Shown: positions 51,683 to 61,338 of the stretch, piece after piece | Position numbering within the stretch: the stretch's first letter is position 1 | Layout of the letters: each line of letters starts with the position of its first letter | Source of the DNA: Rhizobium sp. G21 | GTDB lineage: Bacteria; Pseudomonadota; Alphaproteobacteria; Rhizobiales; Rhizobiaceae | Reading direction: 5' to 3' | Assembly: GCF_014158035.1 (NCBI RefSeq) | Contig: NZ_JACFXW010000001.1 | Span: forward strand, 248,001-312,000 | DNA: 64,000 nucleotides | Program-made: the position numbers and the translations under genes | The notes under the pieces: model-generated | What the model was told of the DNA's origin: nothing | What the model saw: the letters and a program-made list of their open reading frames with translations, nothing else | The model's database searches: none

Positions 51683-53095
51683 ATGCCGATTGAGATTCTC
51701 ATGCCCGCGCTGTCGCCGACCATGGAGGAAGGCACGCTCTCGAAATGGGTGAAGAACGAAGGCGATACCGTGAAGTCCGGCGACGTGATCGCTGAGATCG
51801 AAACGGACAAGGCCACGATGGAAGTGGAAGCCGTCGATGAAGGCGTGATCGGCAAGCTGCTGATCGCCGCCGGCACAGAAAACGTCAAGGTCAACACGCC
51901 GATCGCGGTGCTGCTGCAGGATGGCGAAAGCGCCGACGCGATCGGCTCCGCATCCAAGAAGTCCGATGCCGACACGCCGGCTGCGACCGCCGACGACGCT
52001 GGCGGCAAGGCGCGCGAATCCGCCGCCGAGCCGACCGTTGCGACCGACACGAAGGTCCCGGCGGCTCCCAAGACGGACGTCGCTTCGGATCCGGATATTC
52101 CGGCCGGCACGGAAATGGTACAGACCACGGTGCGTGAAGCGCTGCGCGACGCCATGGCCGAGGAAATGCGCGCCAATCCCGATGTCTTCGTCATGGGCGA
52201 AGAAGTGGCGGAATATCAGGGCGCCTATAAGGTGACCCAGGGCCTGCTGCAGGAATTCGGCGCCAAGCGCGTCGTCGACACGCCGATCACCGAACACGGC
52301 TTCGCCGGCATGGCGGTGGGCGCTGCGATGACCGGTCTGCGTCCGATCGTCGAATTCATGACCTTCAACTTCGCCATGCAGGCGATCGACCAGATCATCA
52401 ACTCGGCCGCCAAGACGCTTTATATGTCCGGCGGCCAGATGGGCGCGCCCATGGTGTTCCGCGGCCCGAACGGCGCCGCCGCCCGCGTCGGCGCGCAGCA
52501 CTCGCAGTGCTACGCCGCTTGGTACAGCCATATCCCCGGCCTCAAGGTCGTCATGCCCTACACGGCCGCCGACGCCAAGGGCCTGCTGAAGGCCGCGATC
52601 CGCGATCCCAATCCGGTGATCTTCCTCGAAAACGAAATCCTTTACGGCCAGACCTTCGATGTGCCGAAGCTCGACGATTTCGTGCTGCCGATCGGCAAGG
52701 CCCGCATCCACAAGGCCGGTAAGGACGTGACCATGGTGTCCTTCGGCATCGGCATGACCTACGCCATCAAGGCGGTCGCCGAACTCGAAAAGCTCGGCAT
52801 CGACGTCGAACTGATCGACCTGCGCACCATCCGTCCGATGGACCTGCCGACCGTCATCGAATCAGTCAAGAAGACCGGCCGCCTCGTCGTCGTCGAAGAA
52901 GGCTTCCCGCAGAATTCTGTCGGCGACTTCATCGCCAACCGCGTCAACCGCGAAGCTTTCGACTATCTCGACGCTCCTGTCATCACGATTGCCGGCAAGG
53001 ACGTTCCGATGCCCTACGCCGCCAATCTCGAAAAGCTGGCTCTGCCGAATGTCGGCGAAGTCGTCGATGCGGTCAAAGCCGTCTGCTACAAGTAA
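51683..53095 (+). CDS. pdhB: Pyruvate dehydrogenase E1 component, beta subunit, with N-terminal lipoyl domain
   Basis: 470 residues. Residues 1-80 are a lipoyl domain ([23 protein letters not shown]; lipoyl Lys in [17 protein letters not shown]). An Ala/Pro-rich linker, then the E1-beta TPP half ([84 protein letters not shown]). An extra lipoyl domain on E1-beta is typical of alphaproteobacteria. 15 bases before pdhC. Confidence 0.97.
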   Translation: MPIEILMPALSPTMEEGTLSKWVKNEGDTVKSGDVIAEIETDKATMEVEAVDEGVIGKLLIAAGTENVKVNTPIAVLLQDGESADAIGSASKKSDADTPAATADDAGGKARESAAEPTVATDTKVPAAPKTDVASDPDIPAGTEMVQTTVREALRDAMAEEMRANPDVFVMGEEVAEYQGAYKVTQGLLQEFGAKRVVDTPITEHGFAGMAVGAAMTGLRPIVEFMTFNFAMQAIDQIINSAAKTLYMSGGQMGAPMVFRGPNGAAARVGAQHSQCYAAWYSHIPGLKVVMPYTAADAKGLLKAAIRDPNPVIFLENEILYGQTFDVPKLDDFVLPIGKARIHKAGKDVTMVSFGIGMTYAIKAVAELEKLGIDVELIDLRTIRPMDLPTVIESVKKTGRLVVVEEGFPQNSVGDFIANRVNREAFDYLDAPVITIAGKDVPMPYAANLEKLALPNVGEVVDAVKAVCYK

Positions 53096-53110
53096 GAGGG
53101 AGGCAAGGTC

Positions 53111-54451
53111 ATGCCGATCAATATCACCATGCCGGCGCTCTCCCCGACGATGGAAGAGGGCAATCTGGCCAAGTGGCTGGTCAAGGAAGGCGATACGGTG
53201 AAGTCCGGCGACGTGATCGCCGAGATCGAAACCGACAAGGCGACCATGGAAGTGGAAGCCGTCGATGAGGGCGTCGTCGCCAAGCTCGTCGTTCCCGCCG
53301 GAACCGAGGCCGTCAAGGTCAACGCCGTGATCGCCATCCTCGCTGTCGATGGCGAGGATGTCGGCGCCGCTGCTGCCGGTGGCGGCGCTGACGCGCCGAA
53401 GGCGGACGCTGCGCCGGCGCCCAAGGCTGAAGCCGCTCCTTCGCCTGCCGCCGAGGCTCCCGTCGCCGCGGCGCCCGCGCCGGCTGCTGCCCCCGCCGCA
53501 CAGGGAGAACGCGTCTTCTCGTCGCCGCTGGCCCGTCGTCTCGCGAAGGAAGCCGGGTTGGACATCAAGCTGATTTCCGGCTCCGGCCCGCGCGGTCGCG
53601 TCGTGAAATCCGACGTCGAGAAGGCCGTCTCCACCGGCGGCGCCAAGCCTGCAGCCGCCGCTGCTCCGGCGGCAGCGCCGCAGGCTGCAGCCGCCGCGCC
53701 GCTCGCCAAGGGCATGAGCGAAGACGCCGTGCTCAAGCTGTTCGAGCCCGGCTCCTACGAACTCGTGCCGCATGACGGCATGCGCAAGACGATCGCCAAG
53801 CGCCTGCAGGAAAGCAAGCAGACCATTCCGCACTTCTACGTGTCGGTGGATTGCGAACTCGACGCCCTGCTTGCGCTGCGCGCCCAGCTCAACGACGCTG
53901 CGCCCCGCAAGGACAGCGCGCCGGCCTACAAGCTGTCGGTCAACGACATGGTGATCAAGGCGCTTGCGCTGGCGCTTCGCGACGTGCCGGACGCCAATGT
54001 CTCGTGGACCGACCAGAACATGGTCAAGCACAAGCATGCCGATGTCGGCGTCGCCGTGTCGATCCCGGGCGGCCTGATCACGCCGATCATCCGCTCCGCC
54101 GAGCTCAAGAGCCTGTCGGCCATCTCCAACGAGATGAAGGATCTCGGCGCACGCGCCAAGAGCCGCAAGCTGAAGCCCGAGGAATATCAGGGCGGCACGA
54201 CAGCCGTCTCCAACATGGGTATGATGGGCGTCAAGAATTTCGCCGCCGTCGTCAACCCGCCGCACGCCACGATCCTGGCTGTCGGCGCAGGCGAAGAGCG
54301 CGTCGTGGTCAAGAACAAGCAGATGGTCATCGCCCAGGTGATGACGGTGACGCTCTCGACCGACCATCGCTGCGTCGACGGCGCGCTCGGCGCCGAACTC
54401 CTGGGCGCCTTCAAGCGCTACATCGAAAACCCGATGGGGATGCTGGTGTAA
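53111..54451 (+). CDS. pdhC: Pyruvate dehydrogenase E2 component (dihydrolipoyl acetyltransferase)
   Basis: 446 residues. Lipoyl domain (residues 1-80, lipoyl Lys in [13 protein letters not shown]), Ala/Pro-rich linkers, a peripheral subunit-binding domain ([38 protein letters not shown]), and the catalytic core with [19 protein letters not shown] (His and Asp). The lipoyl segment is nearly the same as in PdhB, both in protein and in DNA. Confidence 0.97.
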   Translation: MPINITMPALSPTMEEGNLAKWLVKEGDTVKSGDVIAEIETDKATMEVEAVDEGVVAKLVVPAGTEAVKVNAVIAILAVDGEDVGAAAAGGGADAPKADAAPAPKAEAAPSPAAEAPVAAAPAPAAAPAAQGERVFSSPLARRLAKEAGLDIKLISGSGPRGRVVKSDVEKAVSTGGAKPAAAAAPAAAPQAAAAAPLAKGMSEDAVLKLFEPGSYELVPHDGMRKTIAKRLQESKQTIPHFYVSVDCELDALLALRAQLNDAAPRKDSAPAYKLSVNDMVIKALALALRDVPDANVSWTDQNMVKHKHADVGVAVSIPGGLITPIIRSAELKSLSAISNEMKDLGARAKSRKLKPEEYQGGTTAVSNMGMMGVKNFAAVVNPPHATILAVGAGEERVVVKNKQMVIAQVMTVTLSTDHRCVDGALGAELLGAFKRYIENPMGMLV

Positions 54452-54460
54452 TGACCCTCC

Positions 54461-54490
54461 AGCGGACGCCTTTGGGCGTCCGCTCCTTTC
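54461..54490 (+). terminator. Terminator after pdhC
   Basis: Perfect 10-base arms AGCGGACGCC / GGCGTCCGCT with loop TTTG, then CCTTTC. Confidence 0.7.
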
Positions 54491-54524
54491 GGCATGGCAG
54501 TCCCCATTTTTCGGAGAATGCGTA

Positions 54525-54773
54525 ATGGCGATCAATGAGAATCCGGCGTCACTAGTTCGGCTGATGACGGAAGAGATGCGCACGATGTTCGGTGAGCTGG
54601 ATCAGCAATTTGACGCGTTGAAGTTACGATTAGAGGCTCTAGAGGCTGAACAGGAAGAGTTGGCGAAAAGGATAGAGGCAAAAGCCGCAGCGTCCAAGGT
54701 TATGTGGGCTCGCTACGGCGCCAGGATCAGCGATCTCGAACGCAAGGTCGAGGACCTGAGGAATGCGGATTAG
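54525..54773 (+). CDS. Small coiled-coil protein of unknown function
   Basis: 82 residues, nearly all helix: TEEMRTMFGELDQQFDALKLRLEALEAEQEELAKRIEAKAAASKV has heptad spacing typical of a coiled coil. Start at 54525 is a good ATG after GGAGAATGCG. It is notable for AT-rich codon choice (TTA, CTA, ATA, AGG) in a GC-rich neighbourhood, which may mean recent transfer. It lies between pdhC and an SGNH hydrolase gene. Function unknown. Confidence 0.6.
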   Translation: MAINENPASLVRLMTEEMRTMFGELDQQFDALKLRLEALEAEQEELAKRIEAKAAASKVMWARYGARISDLERKVEDLRNAD

Positions 54774-54805
54774 AAATAGCCAGCGAAGCGGATGGTTTGA
54801 GCGGC

Positions 54806-55444
54806 ATGAAAACAGTTCTCGCTTATGGCGACAGCCTCACCTGGGGTGTGGATGCGGAAAACCGCACCCGGCACGCCTATGAGAATCGCTGGCCGTCCGT
54901 TCTGCAGAAGGCGCTGGGGCATGGCGTGCGGGTGATCGCCGAGGGGCTGAACGGCCGCACAACCGTCTATAGCGACTACACAGCCGATTGCGACCGCAAT
55001 GGCGCGCGCATTCTGCCGACGATCCTGCACACGCATGCGCCGCTCGATCTCGTGATCATCATGCTCGGCACCAATGATTTGAAGCCCGTCTACGCCAACA
55101 ACGCCGTCGTGGTGGGCCATGGGATCAAGAGGTTGGTGAGCCTGGTTCGCAATCACGAATGGCCGGCGGAAATGGAGACGCCGGATATCCTGATCGTCTC
55201 GCCGCCGCCGCTCTGCGAAACCGACGATCCGCTGCTCGGGCCGATGTTTTCGGGCCGGATCGAGGAGAGCCATATGCTGGCCTCCGTCTATGCCGATCTC
55301 GCCGACGAACTCGAATGCGGCTTCTTCGACGCCGGCTCCGTGGCCAAGACCACGCCCGTCGACGGCGTGCATATGGACGCCGAGAATACCCGGGCGGTGG
55401 GCAAGGGGCTGGAGCCCGTCGTCCGCATGATGCTGGGGCTTTGA
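54806..55444 (+). CDS. SGNH/GDSL hydrolase family protein
   Basis: 212 residues. VLAYGDSLTWGVDAENRTRH holds the catalytic Ser in the GDS block, IAEGLNGRTTVYSDY the Gly/Asn block, LVIIMLGTNDLKPVY the Asn-Asp block, and DGVHMDAENTRAVGKGL the DxxH block. Cytosolic (no signal peptide). Esterase or arylesterase; substrate unknown. The ATG 54806 is the first in frame that fits; it ends before a YdcH-type gene. Confidence 0.88.
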   Translation: MKTVLAYGDSLTWGVDAENRTRHAYENRWPSVLQKALGHGVRVIAEGLNGRTTVYSDYTADCDRNGARILPTILHTHAPLDLVIIMLGTNDLKPVYANNAVVVGHGIKRLVSLVRNHEWPAEMETPDILIVSPPPLCETDDPLLGPMFSGRIEESHMLASVYADLADELECGFFDAGSVAKTTPVDGVHMDAENTRAVGKGLEPVVRMMLGL

Positions 55445-55520
55445 ATCGCTTGATCGTGATCAAGGAGGACTGACGCGGAAGGTCTAGTCTGGTTCCGAAC
55501 TCAAATGAGGGAGAGGGACC

Positions 55521-55787
55521 ATGTCGAACACACCGCACGAACTGGCTGCAGAGTTTCCGGAATATGTCGCGCAGATGCGGCATCTCAAGGAAACGGATGG
55601 ACATTTCGCCCGGCTTTATGATCGCTATCATGAGGTCAACGGCAAGATCCACCGCGCCGAAACCGATATCGAGCCGGCAGACGATCTGACCATCGTCGAT
55701 CTCCGCAAACAGCGGATGCAGCTCAAGGATGAACTTTACGGGATGCTGGTTCACTACGAGCCGGAGGCCGAGCCGCTGACCGAATAG
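55521..55787 (+). CDS. DUF465 (YdcH) family protein
   Basis: 88 residues. Two helices with H-[FL]-x-x-L-x-x-x-[YF]-H-E-[VL]-x-x-x-[IV] (HFARLYDRYHEVNGKIHRAE), and LRKQRMQLKDELYGMLVHYE. YdcH/DUF465 family, often next to metabolic or stress genes, role unknown. RBS GGGAGAGG. Confidence 0.8.
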   Translation: MSNTPHELAAEFPEYVAQMRHLKETDGHFARLYDRYHEVNGKIHRAETDIEPADDLTIVDLRKQRMQLKDELYGMLVHYEPEAEPLTE

Positions 55788-55862
55788 CAAGCGCGGCGTC
55801 CACATCCCCACGGCTTCCGGACAGCGAGCCGGAAGCCGCACACGCAAGGAGTGGAAGCGCCC

Positions 55863-57306
55863 ATGTCGAATGCTTATGACGTCCTCATCATCGGTTCCGG
55901 CCCCGGCGGCTATGTGACCGCGATCCGCTCGGCCCAGTTGGGCCTCAAGACGGCGATCGTGGAGCGCGAGCATCTGGGCGGCATCTGCCTCAACTGGGGC
56001 TGCATCCCCACCAAGGCGCTGCTGCGGTCCGCCGAAATCATGGACCACGCCAATCATGCCAAGAGCTTCGGCCTGACCTTGAACGGCACGATGACGGCGG
56101 ACGTCAAGGACGTGGTCGCCCGTTCGCGCGGCGTCTCCGCCCGCCTCAACGGCGGCGTGGCCTTCCTCATGAAGAAGAACAAGGTCGACGTGATCTGGGG
56201 CGAAGCGAAACTCACCAAGCCAAACGAGATCGTCGTGGGCAAGATGACCAAGCCGGTCGTCGAGCCGCAGAACCCGGTGCCGAAGGGCGTGCTGGGCGAG
56301 GGGACGTATACCGCCAAGCACATCATCGTCGCCACAGGCGCCCGCCCGCGCGCGCTGCCGGGCATCGAACCGGATGGCAAGCTGATCTGGACCTATTTCG
56401 AAGCGATGAAGCCGGATTTCATGCCGAAGTCGTTGGTCGTCATGGGTTCGGGCGCGATCGGCATCGAATTCGCCTCCTTCTATCGCTCCATGGGCGTCGA
56501 TGTGACCGTGGTCGAGCTGATGCCGAACATCATGCCGGTGGAAGACGTGGAGATCTCCACCTTCGCCCGCAAGCAGCTCGAAAAGCGCGGCCTCAAGATC
56601 ATCACCGAAGCCAAGGTCTCCAAGGTCGACAAGGGCGCCAATTCCATCACCGCCCATGTCGAGACCAAGGACGGCAAGGTGCAGCAGATCACCGCCGACC
56701 GCCTGATCTCCGCCGTCGGCGTGCAGGGCAATATCGAAAATCTCGGCCTTGAAGCGCTCGGTGTGAAGACCGATCGCGGCTGCATCGTCATCGACGGCTA
56801 TGGCAAGACCAATGTGCCGGGCCTCTACGCGATCGGCGATGTCGCTGGCCCGCCGATGCTTGCCCACAAGGCAGAACATGAAGGCGTGATCTGCGTCGAG
56901 AAGATCGCAGGTCTTCCGAATGTCCACCCGATGGACAAGGCCAAGATCCCGGGCTGCACCTATTGCAATCCGCAGGTCGCTTCTGTCGGCCTCACCGAAG
57001 CCAAGGCGAAAGCCGAAGGCCGCGACATCCGCGTCGGCCGCTACAATTTCAACGCCAACGGCAAGGCCATCGCGCTCGGCGAAGACCAGGGCATGATCAA
57101 AACGATCTTCGACAAGAAGACCGGCGAACTGATCGGCGCCCATATGGTCGGCGCAGAAGTGACGGAACTCATCCAAGGCTTCGTTGTGGCGATGAACCTC
57201 GAAACCACCGAAGAAGAACTGATGCACACCATCTTCCCACATCCGACCCTGTCGGAAATGATGAAGGAGCGTGCTCGACGCCTATGGGCGCGTGTTGAAC
57301 GCCTGA
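55863..57306 (+). CDS. lpdA: Dihydrolipoyl dehydrogenase (E3), frameshifted at the C-terminus
   Basis: About 481 residues. Reoxidises lipoyl groups of PDH complexes using FAD and NAD+. DVLIIGSGPGGYVTAIRSAQLGLKTAIVE, disulfide GGICLNWGCIPTKALLRSAE, SLVVMGSGAIGIEFASFYRSMGVDVTVVE, AIGDVAGPPMLAHKAEHEG, and HPTLSEMMKE with catalytic His-Glu pair. The frame breaks near 57268-57271 (KE then VLDAYGRVLNA, ending at 57306); relatives read KEAVLDAYGR, so two bases are probably missing. ATG 55863. Confidence 0.96.
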
Positions 57307-57382
57307 AAGAGTCGAATGATGGAACTCTTGCGCCAATCAACCGTTTTCTCCGCGTCGAACAGTCGAAACGGGGACGTAAAAC

Positions 57383-57640
57383 ATGGATTTGAATGGCGTA
57401 GGATTTTTGGGCGCAATCATCGTCGGCGGTCTGGCCGGTTGGCTCGCGGAAATGTTCATGAAGTCCAATATGGGCCTGATCATGAACATCATTCTCGGCA
57501 TCGTCGGCGCGGCGTTGCTGAACTTCGTGCTGGCGCTGCTCGGCATCTACACCGGCTCGGGTTGGCTGGTCTATCTGCTGGTGGGCTTCGTGGGAGCCTG
57601 CATTCTCATCGCGATCGGACGCGCGCTCAGGCGCGGTTGA
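57383..57640 (+). CDS. GlsB/YeaQ/YmgE family stress response membrane protein
   Basis: 85 residues, three membrane segments, transglycosylase-associated protein family: GAIIVGGLAGWLAEMFMKSNMGLIMNIILGIVGAALLNFVL, and VYLLVGFVGACILIAIGRAL. Small inner-membrane protein of unknown detail, often stress-induced. Between lpdA and lipA, followed by a strong terminator. Confidence 0.88.
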   Translation: MDLNGVGFLGAIIVGGLAGWLAEMFMKSNMGLIMNIILGIVGAALLNFVLALLGIYTGSGWLVYLLVGFVGACILIAIGRALRRG

Positions 57641-57669
57641 TTTCCCGATCCCTTGGACCTAAGTGTGCC

Positions 57670-57706
57670 GAGGCCGCCGCATCTTGCGGCGGCCTCATTT
57701 TGTTTT
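57670..57706 (+). terminator. Rho-independent terminator before lipA
   Basis: Perfect 12-base arms GAGGCCGCCGCA / TGCGGCGGCCTC with loop TCT, then ATTTTGTTTT. Confidence 0.9.
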
Positions 57707-57749
57707 CAGAAGCCATCCGGTCTCGGCCGGTAGCGAAACGGGGGCCCGA

Positions 57750-58719
57750 ATGGTCACGATCCTCGACACGGTGAACACGGAAAAGCGCGTCCGGCATCCG
57801 GAAAAGGCCTATCGCCCGGACACCGAGGTGCTGCGCAAGCCGGAATGGATCCGGGTGAAGGCGCCGGTGTCGAAGGGTTACCAGGAAACCCGCGAACTGG
57901 TGCGCGAGCACAAGCTCGTGACCGTCTGCGAGGAAGCCGGCTGCCCGAATATCGGCGAGTGCTGGGACAAGAAGCACGCGACGTTCATGATCATGGGCGA
58001 GATCTGCACGCGCGCCTGCGCCTTCTGCAACGTCTCCACCGGCCGCCCGCTGCCGCTCGACCTCGAAGAACCCGGCAACGTCGCCAAGGCGGTCAGAAAG
58101 ATGGGCCTCAGCCATGTCGTGATCACCTCGGTCGATCGCGACGATCTGGCCGACGGCGGCGCCGAGCATTTCGAAAAGGTGATCTTCGCCATCCGTGAGG
58201 CCTCGCCCAAGACCACGATCGAGATCCTCACGCCCGACTTTTTGAAGAAGCCGGGCGCGCTGGAGCGCGTCGTCGCCCGCCAAGCCCGATGTCTTCAACC
58301 ACAATCTCGAGACCGTGCCCGGCAACTATCTCACCGTCCGTCCCGGCGCGCGCTATTTCCACTCCATCCGCCTGCTGCAGCGGGTCAAGGAACTCGATCC
58401 GACCATGTTCACCAAATCCGGCATCATGGTGGGCCTCGGCGAAGAACGCAACGAAGTCCTGCAGCTGATGGACGACCTGCGCACCGCCGACGTGGACTTC
58501 CTGACCATCGGCCAGTATCTGCAGCCCACCCGCAAGCATCACCAAGTGATGTCTTTCGTCACGCCGGAGGAATTCAAGTCCTATGAGACGGTCGCCTACG
58601 CCAAGGGCTTCCTGATGGTGTCGTCGAGCCCGCTCACCCGCTCCTCCCACCACGCCGGCGACGATTTCGCCCGGCTGAAAGCGGCCCGCGAGAGGCTGGT
58701 GCTGGCCAAGGCTGGGTAA
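57750..58719 (+). CDS. lipA: Lipoyl synthase, frameshifted
   Basis: About 323 residues. Radical-SAM enzyme that inserts sulfur to form lipoyl groups on PdhB, PdhC and other E2 proteins. First cluster [13 protein letters not shown], radical [13 protein letters not shown], then [13 protein letters not shown] (first frame), [48 protein letters not shown] in the second. The break is near 58274-58279 (GTCGTCGCCCGCC); a single extra C, or two missing bases, explains it. Starts at 57750; its own promoter is likely since a terminator stands just upstream. Confidence 0.95.
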
Positions 58720-58746
58720 AGCTGTATCGGGAGCCTTGGGAATAAG

Positions 58747-59025
58747 ATACAAGGCTTCAGAGACAAGCGAACTGAAGAGCTCTTTCGAGGCCGACCGACA
58801 AAATCTATTCCGTCGGACGTCGTGGCCAGGGCGCGGCGGAAGCTGATGAGCATAAACGCCGCGCATGTGGTCGAGGACCTTCTTGCGCCTCCGGGAAACC
58901 GGTTGGAAAAGCTGAGCGGAAGTAGGTCAGGCCAGGATTCCATCCGCGTGAATGACCAGTGGCGGATCTGCTTTAGGTGGAGCGATGGCGACGCCTACGA
59001 TGTCGAGTTCTGTGATTATCATTGA
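58747..59025 (+). CDS. higB: HigB-like toxin (RelE superfamily), start codon lost or non-standard
   Basis: About 92 residues if read from ATA 58747: IQGFRDKRTEELFRGRPTKSIPSDVVARARRKLMSINAAHVVEDLLAPPGNRLEKLSGSRSGQDSIRVNDQWRICFRWSDGDAYDVEFCDYH. RelE/HigB family mRNA endonuclease fold with conserved PPGNRLE, GQ-S-IR-I/VNDQWRICFRW. Relatives begin M-I-Q-x-F; here the codon before ATA is AAG where ATG is expected. The only standard start within the frame, GTG 58822, would give 67 residues and drop the first helix. GGGAG lies at 58729. Paired with higA. Confidence 0.8.
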   Translation: MQGFRDKRTEELFRGRPTKSIPSDVVARARRKLMSINAAHVVEDLLAPPGNRLEKLSGSRSGQDSIRVNDQWRICFRWSDGDAYDVEFCDYH

Positions 59026-59032
59026 GGCGGTC

Positions 59033-59328
59033 ATGAAATTCATTCCAGATGAGGCGATCCATCCGGGCAAAATTCTCGAACACGAATTCATGGCCGACTT
59101 CGATCTGACGCCGGATCTCCTGGCTGCAGCGCTCGGCGTCTCCTCGAGCGCTCTGCAGCCGGTGTTGAGCGGCGCCGCGCCGTTGACCGCAGAACTTTCG
59201 CTTCGACTGGCGAGGTACTTCGGAAACACCCCGAGTTTTGGCTGAACCTGCAGCGAACATTTGATCTCGCGGTGGCCACGCGGACGGTGCGTGATCTGGA
59301 TTCCATACGCCCGGTTTCCGCCGCCTGA
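59033..59328 (+). CDS. higA: HigA-like antitoxin, frameshifted
   Basis: About 98 residues after repair. XRE/HigA antitoxin: IHPGKILEHEFMADFDLTPDLLAAALGVSSSALQPVLSGAAPLTAELSLRLARYFGNTP then EFWLNLQRTFDLAVATRTVRDLDSIRPVSAA in the next frame. The break is near 59229-59234 (ACCCCGAGTTTTGG); one missing G restores NTPEFWLNLQ. ATG 59033 follows the toxin stop by 7 bases. Either a sequence error or a decaying antitoxin. Confidence 0.8.
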
Positions 59329-59722
59329 CAGGCAGAAACTCCCGCATCGCAGCATGTCGTAACGAAAGCTTCGGGACATCACGTAACGTAAGCTCTGGCT
59401 GATCGTGACGAGCCGAATCCGTTGAGTCTCCCGCGTCGCCATCGCCTTTTGAAATTACCCAATTTTCGCCCGATTTCATCGAGATGGTGAGGCATATCCG
59501 GGAGGAAATTAAACCGCTTTTAACCTCTTGAAGCCCCTGAAATCGGGGCAATAAACTTCACCCTGCGCAAAATTTTCGCAGGGGGTGATTATTGTTAATC
59601 TGCGCTTGCTTCTCCCCCTAGCTGCGCTAACCACGTCGCGTTGCAACAATTTTCGGCTATGCCGGAGCGGTGATGCGCACTCGCGCGCCTCCCATCGCGC
59701 GGCGCGGCGGGGTTGGATTGAA
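59329..59722. other. Intergenic region before nuoA
   Basis: About 390 bases with no convincing gene. A degenerate repeat CGTAACG[A/T]AAGCT occurs twice at about 59357-59397. Two small hairpins: GCCCC / GGGGC at 59533-59549 and CCCTGCG / CGCAGGG at 59561-59583. The nuo promoter is probably in the last 150 bases. Confidence 0.45.
59533..59583. promoter_or_regulatory. Two consecutive small hairpins upstream of nuoA
   Basis: GCCCC-N7-GGGGC (59533-59549) and CCCTGCG-N9-CGCAGGG (59561-59583), each perfect, 11 bases apart. They may be the end of an upstream transcript or part of the nuo regulatory region. Confidence 0.4.
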
Positions 59723-60088
59723 ATGACTGCACTTCTTGGCTCTTACCTGCCAATCGCCATCTTCATCGGAATAGCTTTGGTCATCGGTTTGGCGCTCCTC
59801 GTGACGCCGTTCCTGGTCGCCTATCGCGCACCCGATTCGGAAAAGCTTTCCGCTTATGAATGCGGCTTCAACGCGTTCGACGATGCGCGCATGAAATTCG
59901 ACATCAGGTTCTATCTCGTGTCGATCCTCTTCATCATTTTCGACCTGGAAGTGGCCTTTCTCTTCCCGTGGGCCGTATCATTCGGCGCGATCGGCTGGTT
60001 CGGCTTCTGGTCCATGATGGTGTTCCTGGGCGTGCTGACCATCGGCTTTGTCTATGAATGGAAGAAGGGAGCGCTCGAATGGGAGTGA
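59723..60088 (+). CDS. nuoA: NADH-quinone oxidoreductase subunit A
   Basis: 121 residues, three membrane segments. Membrane subunit of Complex I at the quinone site: [44 protein letters not shown] is the conserved loop and helix (ECGF; the Cys of the TMH1-2 loop). ATG 59723; an upstream extension is not conserved. Stop overlaps the nuoB start. Confidence 0.96.
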   Translation: MTALLGSYLPIAIFIGIALVIGLALLVTPFLVAYRAPDSEKLSAYECGFNAFDDARMKFDIRFYLVSILFIIFDLEVAFLFPWAVSFGAIGWFGFWSMMVFLGVLTIGFVYEWKKGALEWE

Positions 60089-60663
60089 CATCCACGAATT
60101 CGACCCTCGTCGCCCCGCAGCCGAAGGGCCTCGTCGATCCGTCGACGGGCCGGGCGCTTGGCGCCGACGACCAATTCTTCGGCGAGATCAACAATGAACT
60201 CGCCGACAAGGGTTTTCTCGTCACCTCGACGCAGGACCTGATCACCTGGGCGCGCACCGGCTCCCTGATGTGGATGCAGTTCGGTCTCGCCTGCTGCGCC
60301 GTCGAGGGCCTGATGCAGGCGTCCGGCCCGCGTTACGACATGGAGCGCTTCGGTGTCGCCCCGCGCGCCTCGCCGCGCCAGTCCGACGTCATGATCGTCG
60401 CCGGCACGCTGACCAACAAGATGGCGCCCGCGCTTCGCAAGGTCTATGACCAGATGCCAGAGCCGCGTTACGTGATCTCGATGGGCTCCTGCGCCAATGG
60501 CGGCGGCTATTATCACTATTCCTATTCGGTGGTGCGTGGTTGCGACCGCGTCGTGCCGGTGGATGTCTATGTGCCGGGCTGTCCCCCCACTGCGGAAGCG
60601 CTGCTTTACGGCGTGCTGCTTCTGCAAAAGAAGATCCGCCGCACCGGCACGATCGAGCGCTGA
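60079..60663 (+). CDS. nuoB: NADH-quinone oxidoreductase subunit B
   Basis: 194 residues. Carries iron-sulfur cluster N2, the electron donor to quinone. [53 protein letters not shown] hold the four cysteine ligands (CC, C, C). Start ATG 60079 overlaps nuoA by 10 bases. Confidence 0.97.
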   Translation: MGVTSTNSTLVAPQPKGLVDPSTGRALGADDQFFGEINNELADKGFLVTSTQDLITWARTGSLMWMQFGLACCAVEGLMQASGPRYDMERFGVAPRASPRQSDVMIVAGTLTNKMAPALRKVYDQMPEPRYVISMGSCANGGGYYHYSYSVVRGCDRVVPVDVYVPGCPPTAEALLYGVLLLQKKIRRTGTIER

Positions 60664-60674
60664 GGACCGCACTG

Positions 60675-61274
60675 ATGACGACTGCACTCGAAGATCTCTC
60701 GATCTATCTGCGCGAAACCCATGGCGAAGCCATCCTAGACGTCAGCGCCGCTTTCGGCGAATTGACGATCGAAGTCGCTCCGGAAAGCTATGTGGCGGTG
60801 CTCAAGTTCCTGCGCGACGACCCGCGCTGTCGCTTCCTAAATTTCATCGATACATGCGGCGTCGACTATCCGGAGCGTGAAAAGCGCTTCGATGTCGTGA
60901 CGCATCTTTTGTCGGTTCACAAGAACATGCGCATTCGCGTCAAGGTTCAGGTGGGCGAGGAAGATGTTCTGGAATCGGCGACCGGCTTGTTCCTGGGCGC
61001 CGACTGGTTCGAGCGCGAAGCCTACGACATGTACGGCATCCTGTTCTCCGGCCATCCGGATCTGCGCCGCATCCTCACCGATTACGGTTTCGAGGGCTTC
61101 CCGCTGCGCAAAGACTTCCCGATGACCGGCTTCGTCGAAGTTCGCTATGACGACATGGTCAAGCGGGTTGTCTATGAGCCGGTCCAGCTTCGCCAGGAAA
61201 TGCGCAGCTTCGATTTCCTTTCGCCTTGGGAAGGCACGGATTACGTGCTGCCGGGCGATGAGAAGGCTAAATGA
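60675..61274 (+). CDS. nuoC: NADH-quinone oxidoreductase subunit C
   Basis: 199 residues. Peripheral-arm subunit; [49 protein letters not shown] is the conserved signature. Ends LPGDEKAK; its stop at 61272-61274 directly touches the tandem heptamers of the S23 element. Separate nuoC and nuoD genes (not fused). Confidence 0.97.
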   Translation: MTTALEDLSIYLRETHGEAILDVSAAFGELTIEVAPESYVAVLKFLRDDPRCRFLNFIDTCGVDYPEREKRFDVVTHLLSVHKNMRIRVKVQVGEEDVLESATGLFLGADWFEREAYDMYGILFSGHPDLRRILTDYGFEGFPLRKDFPMTGFVEVRYDDMVKRVVYEPVQLRQEMRSFDFLSPWEGTDYVLPGDEKAK

Positions 61275-61295
61275 GCGAATAGCGAATAGCGAATA
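61275..61295. repeat. Left tandem heptamers (GCGAATA x3)
   Basis: Three perfect GCGAATA units, followed by GGGGAG, which may be the ribosome-binding site of the S23 gene. Confidence 0.9.
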
Positions 61296-61338
61296 GGGGA
61301 GCGGCATCGACTCGTACAAGGACCTCCGCATCTGGCAA

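Noticed and set aside
55125-57242. 705-residue open frame antisense to lpdA
   Set aside because: Spans several sense genes and has the low-complexity His/Asp/Gly composition of a codon shadow.
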